Source of the DNA: Xanthobacteraceae bacterium
GTDB lineage: Bacteria > Pseudomonadota > Alphaproteobacteria > Rhizobiales > Xanthobacteraceae
DNA: 50,123 bases
NCBI GenBank assembly: GCA_019746135.1
Contig: JAIESI010000022.1
Location: 1 to 50,123 of the forward strand
Direction: 5' to 3'
In this document: one piece after another, positions 32,810-40,606 of the stretch
Position numbering within the stretch: position 1 is the first letter of the stretch
Layout: each line of letters opens with the position of its first letter
Notes under the pieces: model-generated
The model's database searches: none
Told to the model about the DNA's origin: nothing
The model's input: the letters and a program-made list of their open reading frames with translations, nothing else
Made by a program: the position numbers and the translations under genes

Positions 32810-33589
32810 TTAGCGCCCGAACTTGGTCGGATCCGGCTTTCTCTTCTGCGCGAAGGAAGCCGACAGTTCATGGCTCTCCTCGCTCTCCAGATAAGACCGC
32901 AGCAGCAGATCGTGCGCCATGCGCGCGAGACCAGAGACGCCGTTGTGGCGGGCATTGAACGCCGCCTTGACCGAGGCAAGCGCAAATGGGCCGCGGTCGG
33001 CCGTTTCGAGCGCAAAGGCTCGCGTCGCCTGCTTGAGTTCGGCGTCCGGCACCACTCGATTGATGAGGCCGAGCGAAAGCGCCTCACGTGCCGACATCTT
33101 GGGATTGTTGAACCAGATTTCCTTGGCTTTCTTCTTGCCCACCAGGTCTTCCAGATACCAGGTGCCGTAGCCAGCATCGAACGAACCCATCATAGGCCCG
33201 ACCTGGCGAAACACGGCGCTCTCCTTGGCGATGGTCATGTCGCAAACCATCTGCAGAACATTGCCGCCGCCGACCGCAAAGCCGTTTACCGATGCGATGA
33301 CCGGCTTCTGCAGCTTGTCGATCGCTTCGTACATTTCGAGCGTCGGCAGCGTCCCGGCATAGAGAATGGTTTTCTCCATGCCATCCTTGCGTCCGCCGAT
33401 GCAGAAGAACTTGTCGCCCGCACCGGTGATGACGACAACGCGTGTACGCGTCTCTCGGCGGATCGACTCGATGCAGTCACGGATCTCATGACACATCGTT
33501 GCGTTGAACATGTTGCCGTCGTCGGGACGGTTCAACGTAATCGTGCCGATAGAGCCATCTTCTTCGTACAGGATCGTCTGATAAGGCAC
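32810..33589 (-). CDS. BadI/MenB-like ring-cleaving acyl-CoA hydrolase
   Basis: A 259-residue crotonase of the DHNA-CoA synthase branch. NGFAVGGGNVLQMVCDMTIA and the hallmark QVGPMMGSFDAGYGTWYLEDLVGKKKAKEIWF match MenB and 2-ketocyclohexanecarboxyl-CoA hydrolase (BadI), including the Asp in SFDAGYG. Hydratase glutamates are absent (G-G-N instead of G-L-E). BadI opens the 2-keto ring to a pimelyl-CoA-like dicarboxylate. No other menaquinone genes occur nearby, which favours ring cleavage over MenB. I chose GTG 33589 because AGGAG follows the upstream stop directly with 6-base spacing. ATG 33616 would add nine residues and overlap the upstream gene by 17 bp. Confidence 0.85.
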   Translation of the reverse strand: MPYQTILYEEDGSIGTITLNRPDDGNMFNATMCHEIRDCIESIRRETRTRVVVITGAGDKFFCIGGRKDGMEKTILYAGTLPTLEMYEAIDKLQKPVIASVNGFAVGGGNVLQMVCDMTIAKESAVFRQVGPMMGSFDAGYGTWYLEDLVGKKKAKEIWFNNPKMSAREALSLGLINRVVPDAELKQATRAFALETADRGPFALASVKAAFNARHNGVSGLARMAHDLLLRSYLESEESHELSASFAQKRKPDPTKFGR

Positions 33590-33599
33590 CGCACTCTCC

Positions 33600-34865
33600 T
33601 CAGATAACGTCGTCACGCTGCAGCGCAGCTATCTCGTCCTGGTTCAGTCCTGCGATTTCGCGCAGAACGTCAACCGTGGACTCGCCGAGTCTCGGCGGCG
33701 CCATGCGGGGCACATTCGCCGCGCCGTCGACGTGAATGCCGGTGCCAACCTGCGGCACGTCCCGGCCATCGGCCTGCAGCGTATAAAACAGCCGCCGATT
33801 TTGGAACTCACGGTCGGCAGCGACTTCATCGACCCGGTAGATAGGCCCCGCCGGCACGCGCGCCTGGCTCATGAGATCCAGCCAGTACTGACGCGGCCTG
33901 CCGCGCAGGATATCCTGGATAAGCGCGACAATCTCCGTGCGATGCTGGCGTCTCTCGACATTGGTGGCGTAGCGCGCCTGGCTTCCTACCTCGGGTTGTC
34001 CGACCGCGCGCCAGAAACGCTCCCAGATACTGTCGGAGCCAAGACCGACGGTCATCGGCAGGTCGGCTGTGTCGAACACCTGATAGACGGCAATTACGCT
34101 GTCCTTGCCGCCCGAGCGGCGCGGCAGCTGCTGTGTCGCCAGGAACGGAACGATGCGGCACGACAGGAAGCGCGTCATGCTTTCGACCAGGGAGATATCG
34201 ATGGAGTGCCCCTTGCCGCTGCGACTTCGCTCGAACAGCGCAGACACCGTCGCGAAGGCCGCGTCCGAGCCAGCCAGCATGTCGGCGGCCGGCGCACCGA
34301 CTTTTTGCGGCGGGCCGTCGGGCTCACCGGTGATGTCCATGATCCCGGAGTAGCCTTCGGCGATCAGGTCGTAGCAGGTCCAGTCGCTGCGCGGGCCAAC
34401 AGCGCCAAAGCCGGTGATCGACACGTGCACAATGTCGGGCCGCAATGCGCGGCAGGCGGCGGCATCGATGCCGAGCTTCTTCTGCACGCGGGCCGGCTGA
34501 TTGACCAGGATGACATCGCTGGCCTTGATGAGCGCCGTGAGCGCCGACCTCGCCTGCGGTTTCGCATAGTCCAGCGTGACACTGCGCTTGTTCCGGTTGA
34601 CCGACAGATACCAGAGCGACTCGCCATCAACGAACGGCGGCCCCCAGGTGCGAGCGTCGTCGCCGACACCGGGACGCTCGACCTTGATCACGTCGGCGCC
34701 CATGTCTCCGAGAAGCATGGCGCCGTAGGGCCCGGCAATCGAAGTACTGAGGTCGAGCACGCGAACGCCCGCGAGCAACCGGAATCCCGGTCCCGGCGCG
34801 ACGATCGGGAGCTCAACCGGATCTCCCTCTTCGGCCGCGGCTCGCTGGGGGACTGACGAATGCAT
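33600..34865 (-). CDS. CaiB/BaiF family III CoA-transferase
   Basis: A 421-residue CoA-transferase and first gene of the 12-gene operon. LLAGVRVLDLSTSIAGPYGAMLLGDMGADVIKVERPGVGDDAR and VNRNKRSVTLDY are family signatures. GAPAADMLAGSDAAFATVSAL holds the conserved nucleophilic Asp. A 20-residue extension precedes the usual start. ATG 34865 follows GAGGTTGC and lies 31 bases from the predicted sigma-54 start. It could transfer CoA from a product such as a dicarboxylyl-CoA to the incoming acid, backing up the AMP-forming ligase. Donor and acceptor unknown. Confidence 0.85.
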   Translation of the reverse strand: MHSSVPQRAAAEEGDPVELPIVAPGPGFRLLAGVRVLDLSTSIAGPYGAMLLGDMGADVIKVERPGVGDDARTWGPPFVDGESLWYLSVNRNKRSVTLDYAKPQARSALTALIKASDVILVNQPARVQKKLGIDAAACRALRPDIVHVSITGFGAVGPRSDWTCYDLIAEGYSGIMDITGEPDGPPQKVGAPAADMLAGSDAAFATVSALFERSRSGKGHSIDISLVESMTRFLSCRIVPFLATQQLPRRSGGKDSVIAVYQVFDTADLPMTVGLGSDSIWERFWRAVGQPEVGSQARYATNVERRQHRTEIVALIQDILRGRPRQYWLDLMSQARVPAGPIYRVDEVAADREFQNRRLFYTLQADGRDVPQVGTGIHVDGAANVPRMAPPRLGESTVDVLREIAGLNQDEIAALQRDDVI

Positions 34866-34906
34866 GCAACCTCACGAGTTTGCTCGGCTAGAGCCGTCGA
34901 AGATAG

Positions 34907-34922
34907 AGCAACGGGCATGCCA
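34907..34922 (-). promoter_or_regulatory. Sigma-54 promoter for the 12-gene alicyclic-acid operon
   Basis: On the minus strand TGGCATGCCCGTTGCT fits TGGCACG-N4-TTGCW with a single deviation. The predicted start near 34896 gives a 31-base leader. A TGT-N11-ACA site begins 61 bp upstream of the box. Confidence 0.8.
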
Positions 34923-34983
34923 ACCCGCTGGACTCGCCAAAGCGCGCACAAATGCATCTCTGAACGTCAGTTGGGCGGAGTAG

Positions 34984-35030
34984 TGTTTTCTGGCTGGACA
35001 GGACACAATGGAGTGTCCGCACAACAAACA
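34984..35030. promoter_or_regulatory. Pair of TGT-N11-ACA enhancer sites next to the activator gene
   Basis: TGTTTTCTGGCTGGACA (34984-35000) and TGTCCGCACAACAAACA (35014-35030) start 30 bp apart, between the sigma-54 promoter at 34907 and the activator gene at 35098. A GGACAC-N6-GTGTCC palindrome (35001-35018) lies in the middle. Binding here could also autoregulate the activator. Confidence 0.6.
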
Positions 35031-35097
35031 GTGATGCTGCGTTGCAATATGACGGTTGAAGTGCCGCCCATAAGAAAACGAACGTGAGGGAGGTTGC

Positions 35098-36738
35098 ATG
35101 AAGGACGCGACGAGCGTGGCCGGCCTGATCGTAACGGACGCGGACGGCCGCATCGCCTACTCGGCAGGTGCCGGTACCGATCCTCACATCGTCACTCTCG
35201 TCGGCGACAAGATGTGGCGCACCGAAGCAGTCAACCGCAGGTTGATGCCGCTGGCGACGGCCAGGCAAAAGTTTCTCATCTGCTGGGTCAAGGTGAAGGA
35301 GCAGTATGTCGGCGTGATCGTCGACAATGTCACCGACACTGTTTTTGAATTCACGGCTGTGATCGACTTTGCGTGGGACATCATCAATCACCTGCTCAGC
35401 GACCCCTTCAGCGCGATGACTGTTGTCGATGCGGAAGCACGCATCGCATTTCTGTCGCCGGTTCATGAAGGCTTCTTTGGCCTCGACCGCGGTGCGGCGA
35501 TCGGCCGTCCGGTTGACGAGGTCATTGAGAACACCCGTCTCCACCGCGTCATAAAGACCGGCAAGGCAGAGATTGGCGACGTACAGCGCATGCGCGGGCA
35601 GGACCGCGTGGTGAACCGTGTTCCGATCATGCGCGACGGCGAGGTCGTCGGCGCTATCGGGCGCGTGATGTTCAAGAGCCCGCAAGAAGTTCAGGCCCTC
35701 AACAGCCGCGTCAATGCTCTCGAGAAGGAGCTGGAATTCTACCGCCGCGAAACGCACGTGCTCCGCCGTGAGGCTTTCGATCTTGATTCGATCGTGGGCA
35801 AGAGCGAGGCGATCCGCCGCCTCAAGGAAGATGTCGTCCGCGTGGCCCCACTCGACATCCCGGTGCTCATTCTCGGCGAAAGCGGCACCGGCAAGGAACT
35901 GGTGGCGCACGCGATCCATCGCCTCAGCTCGCGCAAGGCCGAGAAGATGGTGATTCTGAATTCAGCCGCCCTGCCGAACAACCTCGTCGAGAGCGAGCTA
36001 TTCGGATACGAACCCGGATCGTTCACCGGCGCCGACCGCAAAGGCCGCCGCGGCAAGTTCGAGCAGGCCAATGGCTCATCGCTGTTTCTCGATGAAATCG
36101 GCGACATGCCGGTGGATATCCAGGCCAAGCTCTTGCGAACCTTGCAGGACCGGGTCGTGCAGCGGGTCGGCGGCGAGGTCTATCGCGAAGTCAACTTCAG
36201 GCTCATCGCGGCCACCAATCGCGATCTGCAGAACCTCGTTTCCAACGAGCAATTCCGCCTGGACTTCTACTACCGGATTAGCCCGATCGTCCTGAATGTG
36301 CCGCCGCTGCGCGAACGCCTCGATGACATTCCGATCCTGATCCAGAAGTTTCTTTCGGAGTTCAGCAGCCGCCACCAGCTTGCGATTCCCGACATTGACG
36401 ACGAGGTTTACTCGTATCTGGCGAGCCAGCCGTGGCCCGGCAATATTCGCCAGCTCCGGCATGAAATCGAACGAGCCGTCATTTTCTGCAGCGGCAACAG
36501 GGTGCGCATTTCCGATTTCCGCCGCAACGAAACCACTCAGCCCGGCACGACGGCCGCGGCGACCGAGCCCATCACAACAGATGCTCCCAAAACAGGAGAC
36601 TTGCAGACAGCCCTGTCACGGGTCGAGGACAATCTGATCCGCGAAGCGCTTGCCCGCTACAAGGGCAACAAGAAGCGCGTGGCGGAGGAACTGGGGATTT
36701 CCCGCTCCTACCTCTACAAGAAGCTCGGCGTGTGCTGA
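35098..36738 (+). CDS. Sigma-54-dependent activator (PAS - AAA+ - Fis HTH)
   Basis: A 546-residue enhancer-binding protein. Residues 1 to about 95 form a sensory region of uncertain fold. About 96-200 is a PAS domain (SAMTVVDAEARIAFLSPVHEGFFGL), followed by a short coiled coil (EVQALNSRVNALEKELEFYRRE). The AAA+ domain begins near 222, with Walker A GESGTGKE from 260, the sigma-54 contact loop GSFTGA at 307-312 (Ala of GAFTGA is Ser), Walker B SLFLDEIGDM, and a C-terminal Fis helix-turn-helix (KKRVAEELGISRSYLYKKL). No receiver domain, so a small-molecule signal is likely. AGGGAGG precedes ATG 35098. It lies between two sigma-54 promoters and is the prime candidate to bind the TGT-N11-ACA sites. 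Confidence 0.93.
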   Translation: MKDATSVAGLIVTDADGRIAYSAGAGTDPHIVTLVGDKMWRTEAVNRRLMPLATARQKFLICWVKVKEQYVGVIVDNVTDTVFEFTAVIDFAWDIINHLLSDPFSAMTVVDAEARIAFLSPVHEGFFGLDRGAAIGRPVDEVIENTRLHRVIKTGKAEIGDVQRMRGQDRVVNRVPIMRDGEVVGAIGRVMFKSPQEVQALNSRVNALEKELEFYRRETHVLRREAFDLDSIVGKSEAIRRLKEDVVRVAPLDIPVLILGESGTGKELVAHAIHRLSSRKAEKMVILNSAALPNNLVESELFGYEPGSFTGADRKGRRGKFEQANGSSLFLDEIGDMPVDIQAKLLRTLQDRVVQRVGGEVYREVNFRLIAATNRDLQNLVSNEQFRLDFYYRISPIVLNVPPLRERLDDIPILIQKFLSEFSSRHQLAIPDIDDEVYSYLASQPWPGNIRQLRHEIERAVIFCSGNRVRISDFRRNETTQPGTTAAATEPITTDAPKTGDLQTALSRVEDNLIREALARYKGNKKRVAEELGISRSYLYKKLGVC

Positions 36739-36787
36739 CACGCCTTGCGGCGCCGGCGCGCCGTCTGGTGTGTCCTTGCATCCGCAC

Positions 36788-36804
36788 TGTCGCCGAAGCG
36801 GACA
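36788..36804. promoter_or_regulatory. TGT-N11-ACA enhancer site
   Basis: TGTCGCCGAAGCGGACA lies within the perfect inverted repeat ACTGTC-N9-GACAGT (36786-36806). It ends 62 bp before the sigma-54 box at 36867, the same distance as at 9.1, 19.8 and 34.9 kb. Confidence 0.65.
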
Positions 36805-36866
36805 GTCTGTCGACCTCGCGCGCACTCGGTGGCGTCCCGGCCGCCGGAACTGCAGCAAAGCCGCCT

Positions 36867-36882
36867 TGGCATGCTCCGTGCT
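36867..36882 (+). promoter_or_regulatory. Sigma-54 promoter for the two-gene CoA-transferase unit
   Basis: TGGCATGCTCCGTGCT has exact -24/-12 spacing, with one T of TTGC replaced by G. The predicted start near 36893 leaves 45 bases before ATG 36938. Confidence 0.7.
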
Positions 36883-36937
36883 TTGGTGCTGGACGATCTG
36901 CCGCCCATAACCACGCGCGACATAGCCGAAGCCGAAC

Positions 36938-38155
36938 ATGACCACACCGTCACGCCCAGCCATCCCCAGCCTTGCAGACCTGCCCCTCCACGGCGCACGG
37001 GTCATCGATTTCAGCCGGCTGTTGCCCGGACCATGGTGCACGCAGACCCTGGGCGATCTCGGTGCCGACGTGATCAAGATCGAGCAGCCGGAGGTCGGCG
37101 ACTACGCGCGCTACAATCCACCGACCTACAAGACTGTCGGGGCCTACTTCAACGGCATCAACCGCAACAAGCGCAGCATTGCTCTCGATCTTACGGACAA
37201 GAAGGATCGCGAGTCGGCCTACAAGCTGATCGACGGCGCAGACATTGTTGTCGAGTCGTTCCGGGACGGCGTCCCGCGCAAGCTCGCCATCGACTACGAA
37301 ACCCTGTCGAAGCGTAGTCCATCACTCATCTATTGCTCGATCACCGGCTTCGGAAACGGGTCGAAACTCGGACGCGTGCCGGGACACGATCTATCCATCC
37401 AAGGCGTCGCGGGAACGCTCCTCAAGACCGTCGAGCCGGGACAGAAGCCTTCAATGCCCTCGTATCAGGGCGGTGACTTCACCGCGGCCGCTTTTGCGAC
37501 GATGGGGGTTCTCTCGGCCTACATTCGCCGCATGAAGACAAACGCCGGCTGCTATCTCGAAATTCCGATGTTTCAGAGTCTCATCAGCGTCTCCAACGTC
37601 GGCATGTCGGGCGCCCTGGCGCGCGTTGCGGGCTATACCGGCACACCCGAGATGGAGCCGTGGGGAAAGAACCCTCGCTACAACATCTATCCGACTCGTG
37701 ACGGGAAGTACGTCACCGCGTGCCTGCTGGAATACCGCGCCTGGCAGCGCTTCTGCGAATATATCGGCCGCAGCGAACTGGCGCCCGCGGAGAGTTGGGC
37801 TGATCGCCACACCAATCACGGCGCGCGTACCGGGGCGATCCGCCAGGCGCTCGCCGATTTCTGCCTGTCGCGGGATCGCGATGCGCTGTTGGAGGAAACG
37901 CGCGCCGCGGAAATAGCGATCTGCGCCGTTTACACGGTGGACGAGGCGATCAATTCCGAGCACGCACGGGAAGTCGGTGTCGTCGGCTTCTCCGAGCATC
38001 CGAGCGAGGGACGCATTCCCCACTTCGTCGACCCGCTCGCCGCCGCCGGCCTTTCTCACCCTGCACGTCTGCCATCACCGGCGCTCGGGCAGCATACCGA
38101 GGAAATCCTGCAAGAGCTGAGCACGCAGACACGAAAGGCCGCAACCGGCGGCTAG
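36938..38155 (+). CDS. CaiB/BaiF family III CoA-transferase
   Basis: A 405-residue CoA-transferase. LHGARVIDFSRLLPGPWCTQ and LGADVIKIEQPEVGDYAR open the domain; INRNKRSIALDL follows. SYQGGDFTAAAFATMGVLSAY holds the nucleophilic Asp. GHDLSIQGVAGTLL is reminiscent of the racemase-like His-Asp motif, so racemase activity cannot be excluded. The ribosome-binding site is weak (GAAGCC). It has its own sigma-54 promoter and is followed after 25 bp by a second CoA-transferase, so a heterodimer or two successive CoA transfers are possible. Confidence 0.85.
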   Translation: MTTPSRPAIPSLADLPLHGARVIDFSRLLPGPWCTQTLGDLGADVIKIEQPEVGDYARYNPPTYKTVGAYFNGINRNKRSIALDLTDKKDRESAYKLIDGADIVVESFRDGVPRKLAIDYETLSKRSPSLIYCSITGFGNGSKLGRVPGHDLSIQGVAGTLLKTVEPGQKPSMPSYQGGDFTAAAFATMGVLSAYIRRMKTNAGCYLEIPMFQSLISVSNVGMSGALARVAGYTGTPEMEPWGKNPRYNIYPTRDGKYVTACLLEYRAWQRFCEYIGRSELAPAESWADRHTNHGARTGAIRQALADFCLSRDRDALLEETRAAEIAICAVYTVDEAINSEHAREVGVVGFSEHPSEGRIPHFVDPLAAAGLSHPARLPSPALGQHTEEILQELSTQTRKAATGG

Positions 38156-38180
38156 CGACGCAGCCGCCGGGAGGATCAAA

Positions 38181-39407
38181 ATGACCACTGTTGACGAGCC
38201 CGCCCTGTCCGGTGTGCGTGTTCTTGACCTGACGCAGGTTCTGTCAGGGCCTTATTGCACCCAGATGCTCTCCGACATGGGTGCAGAGGTCATCAAGCTC
38301 GAAGGACCGCAAGGCGACGTATCTCGCGACATGCCGCCGTATTATGTCGGCGAGGACAGCGTTTATTTCCTTTCGATCAATCGCAATAAACGCAGCATTG
38401 TCGTCGACCTGAAGACTGAAGCGGGCCTCGCAATCGTGCGCAAGCTCACGCTCGCTTCAGACATCGTGATCGAAAACTTCCGTCCTGGTGTGTGCGAACG
38501 GCTTGGCCTGTCGCCGGACGCGTTGCGGGCCGAAAAGCCTTCTCTCATCTGGTGCTCGATCAGCGGCTTCGGGCAACACGGCCCATACCGCGACAAACCG
38601 GCCTACGACATCATCGTTCAGGCGCTGTCGGGCGGGATGAGTCTCACCGGCGCGCGCGATGGCGTTTCCGTTCGCGCAGGTATCCCGATTGGCGATCTGT
38701 CGGCTGGGATGTATGCGGCTTCAGCCATCCTCGCCGCGCTTCACCGCCGGTCGAGGACCGGCCGTGGCGATGTGATCGATATTTCGATGCTCGACTGCCA
38801 GGTGGCCATGCTTTGCTATCAGGCCGCCTTTCATCTTCATTCGGGGACCGTGCCTGGCCGGCAAGGTCGCGAGCACGATGGGATCGCCACTTACGGAACC
38901 TTCGCCACAAAGGACGGCATCGACGTCGTCATTGCGGCTGTTACCGACCGGATGTGGGCGACGTTGTGCGACATTCTCGGTTGCGCGGAGCTGACCAAAG
39001 ACCCGCGGTTCCTGACCGCCGACGACCGAAAGAACAATCGCGACGCCCTCATTCCCGTTCTTGAGCAATGCTTCTTGCGGCGCCCTGCCGACGAATGGAT
39101 GACGCTCTGCGATCAGAACGGCGTTCCGGCCGGCATCGTCAATACACTCGACCGGGTCATGATTGATCCTCAGGTTAGACACAGAGGCATGATCATCGAA
39201 CTCGACAACGGCGAAAGGCAACGCGCGCGTGTCATTGGCGACCCGATATTTTTTCAGGAGTCACGAAGGCCCGAGCCTCGATTCCCTCCGTCTTCCGGGG
39301 CGGACTCGAGGGCCATACTCAAGGATGTGCTCGGGCTTGGCGACGTCGAAATTCAGCTGATGATCGACAGCGGCGCCGTGACCGACCGACAATCCCGGAA
39401 AACTTGA
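38181..39407 (+). CDS. CaiB/BaiF family III CoA-transferase
   Basis: A 408-residue CoA-transferase close to the formyl-CoA/succinyl-CoA-dependent branch. LSGVRVLDLTQVLSGPYCTQMLSDMGAEVIKLEGPQGD and INRNKRSIVVDLKTEAG are typical. RAGIPIGDLSAGMYAASAILAAL contains the Asp nucleophile. GGGAGGATCAAA precedes ATG 38181. It is probably cotranscribed with the preceding CoA-transferase. Substrate unresolved. Confidence 0.87.
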   Translation: MTTVDEPALSGVRVLDLTQVLSGPYCTQMLSDMGAEVIKLEGPQGDVSRDMPPYYVGEDSVYFLSINRNKRSIVVDLKTEAGLAIVRKLTLASDIVIENFRPGVCERLGLSPDALRAEKPSLIWCSISGFGQHGPYRDKPAYDIIVQALSGGMSLTGARDGVSVRAGIPIGDLSAGMYAASAILAALHRRSRTGRGDVIDISMLDCQVAMLCYQAAFHLHSGTVPGRQGREHDGIATYGTFATKDGIDVVIAAVTDRMWATLCDILGCAELTKDPRFLTADDRKNNRDALIPVLEQCFLRRPADEWMTLCDQNGVPAGIVNTLDRVMIDPQVRHRGMIIELDNGERQRARVIGDPIFFQESRRPEPRFPPSSGADSRAILKDVLGLGDVEIQLMIDSGAVTDRQSRKT

Positions 39408-39463
39408 CCTTCCATGCTGTGCGGCCGTCCGATTGGCTATCTGAAACGCAACCGCCAACCGAC

Positions 39464-39490
39464 GTCCGCTTCTGGCGGCGCAAAGCGGAC
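39464..39490. repeat. Inverted repeat GTCCGCTT-N11-AAGCGGAC
   Basis: A perfect 8-bp stem in the 275-bp gap between the CoA-transferase unit and the LysR gene. It lacks a U-tract. I recall similar TCCGCTTCTGGC...AGCGGA palindromes as dispersed intergenic repeats in related bacteria, so it may be a REP-like element or part of a transcription end. I see nothing else in this gap beyond a probable LysR leader. Confidence 0.45.
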
Positions 39491-39682
39491 ATCAATCGTT
39501 GCCCGCTCCCGTGTCGGATAGCCTGCTGGTAGCACTCTATTATTGCCCTACATGCTCAAGCGGCAGAGCTCCAGCCCGGAAGATCTGGGGCGCGCTGGGT
39601 GAGCTGGTACCTTTGAAACGAGAGTTGCTATTGTCCACGTGGCTCCAGGGCCCCACGTGATGATCGACCCGACCAGGCCTGC

Positions 39683-40588
39683 ATGAACATCTCCCTCCGG
39701 CAGATTCGCGCATTTCTAGCGGTTGCCGAGCTTGGCAGCTTTACGCAAGCAGCCGAGCGCCTCGGATTGAGCCAGCCCGCATTGTCGCTCCTTATTCGGC
39801 AGCTCGAGTCGGACCTGGATCTGCGTCTCTTCGATCGGACGTCCCGACGTACAGTGATCACTGCCGGAGGGCGCGAGTTCGAGCAGGCCGTTGCCAAGGT
39901 CGTTTCCGACCTTGATGCGGCTGTGACCGGCGCCCGGGATCTGGCATCCCGCAAGCGGGGCAGGCTGGTTATTGCGGCTCCCCCCACCCTCTCCTCCGTC
40001 CTCTTGCCGCGTGTCATCGGCGAGTTTCGAAAGTCCTTCGAGGGCGTCAAGATCACGCTGATCGATACGACCGACGAGATCAGCGAGCTCATACGAAGCG
40101 GAAGAGTCGATCTGGGAGTTGGCACGTTCTCCCCAAACGTCGAGGGGATCGAGCGCATCGTCCTGGTACGGGACTCGCTGCTCCTCTTCTGCCTCGCCAA
40201 CTCCGGGTTCGCGCGACGGGACACCGTACGGTGGAAGGATCTCGAAGGCGCTCCGCTGATCGCGCTGACGCCCGAGAGCGGCGTACGCCACTTGGTTGAC
40301 GCCAGCCACTACAAGGCCGGTCTTCGCGTCGAGTACGCCCATGAGGTCAGCGGCATGACCACCGCTCTGTCCTTCGTAGAGGCCGAACTCGGCGTGACCA
40401 TCTTGCCGACATACGCGCTTGCGCTCAGGCGCAGAGAGTCGATCGTTGCGCGCCCTTTGGTCGAGCCCCACGTCGCGCGAGAGATCTGCGCGATCTCGCG
40501 GCACGGCCGCTCGCTGCCCCCCTCTGGAGTGCATTTCCTGGCTACGCTCCGGAAATGGGCCAGGCGATCGTTGCCCACGTCTCCCTGA
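39683..40588 (+). CDS. LysR-family transcriptional regulator
   Basis: A 301-residue LysR regulator. The N-terminal winged helix (MNISLRQIRAFLAVAELGSF followed by TQAAERLGLSQPALSLLIRQ) is standard, followed by the linker helix and a periplasmic-binding-like effector domain (GRLVIAAPPTLSSVLLPRVIGEF...; SGMTTALSFVEAELGVTILP). It is convergent with the ThDP-enzyme operon (19 bp between coding ends), so it is not in the usual divergent position. It may still control that minus-strand operon, which begins at the 3-hydroxyanthranilate dioxygenase gene. It is unlikely to belong to the sigma-54 regulon, since no -24/-12 box precedes it. Confidence 0.92.
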   Translation: MNISLRQIRAFLAVAELGSFTQAAERLGLSQPALSLLIRQLESDLDLRLFDRTSRRTVITAGGREFEQAVAKVVSDLDAAVTGARDLASRKRGRLVIAAPPTLSSVLLPRVIGEFRKSFEGVKITLIDTTDEISELIRSGRVDLGVGTFSPNVEGIERIVLVRDSLLLFCLANSGFARRDTVRWKDLEGAPLIALTPESGVRHLVDASHYKAGLRVEYAHEVSGMTTALSFVEAELGVTILPTYALALRRRESIVARPLVEPHVAREICAISRHGRSLPPSGVHFLATLRKWARRSLPTSP

Positions 40589-40606
40589 ACCCTGCGCTGC
40601 AGGGAA

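Noticed and set aside
32810-33589. BadI-like protein as menaquinone-biosynthesis MenB
   Set aside because: The branch motif alone cannot separate the two, but no other men genes are present and the gene is embedded in an acyl-CoA ring-oxidation operon.
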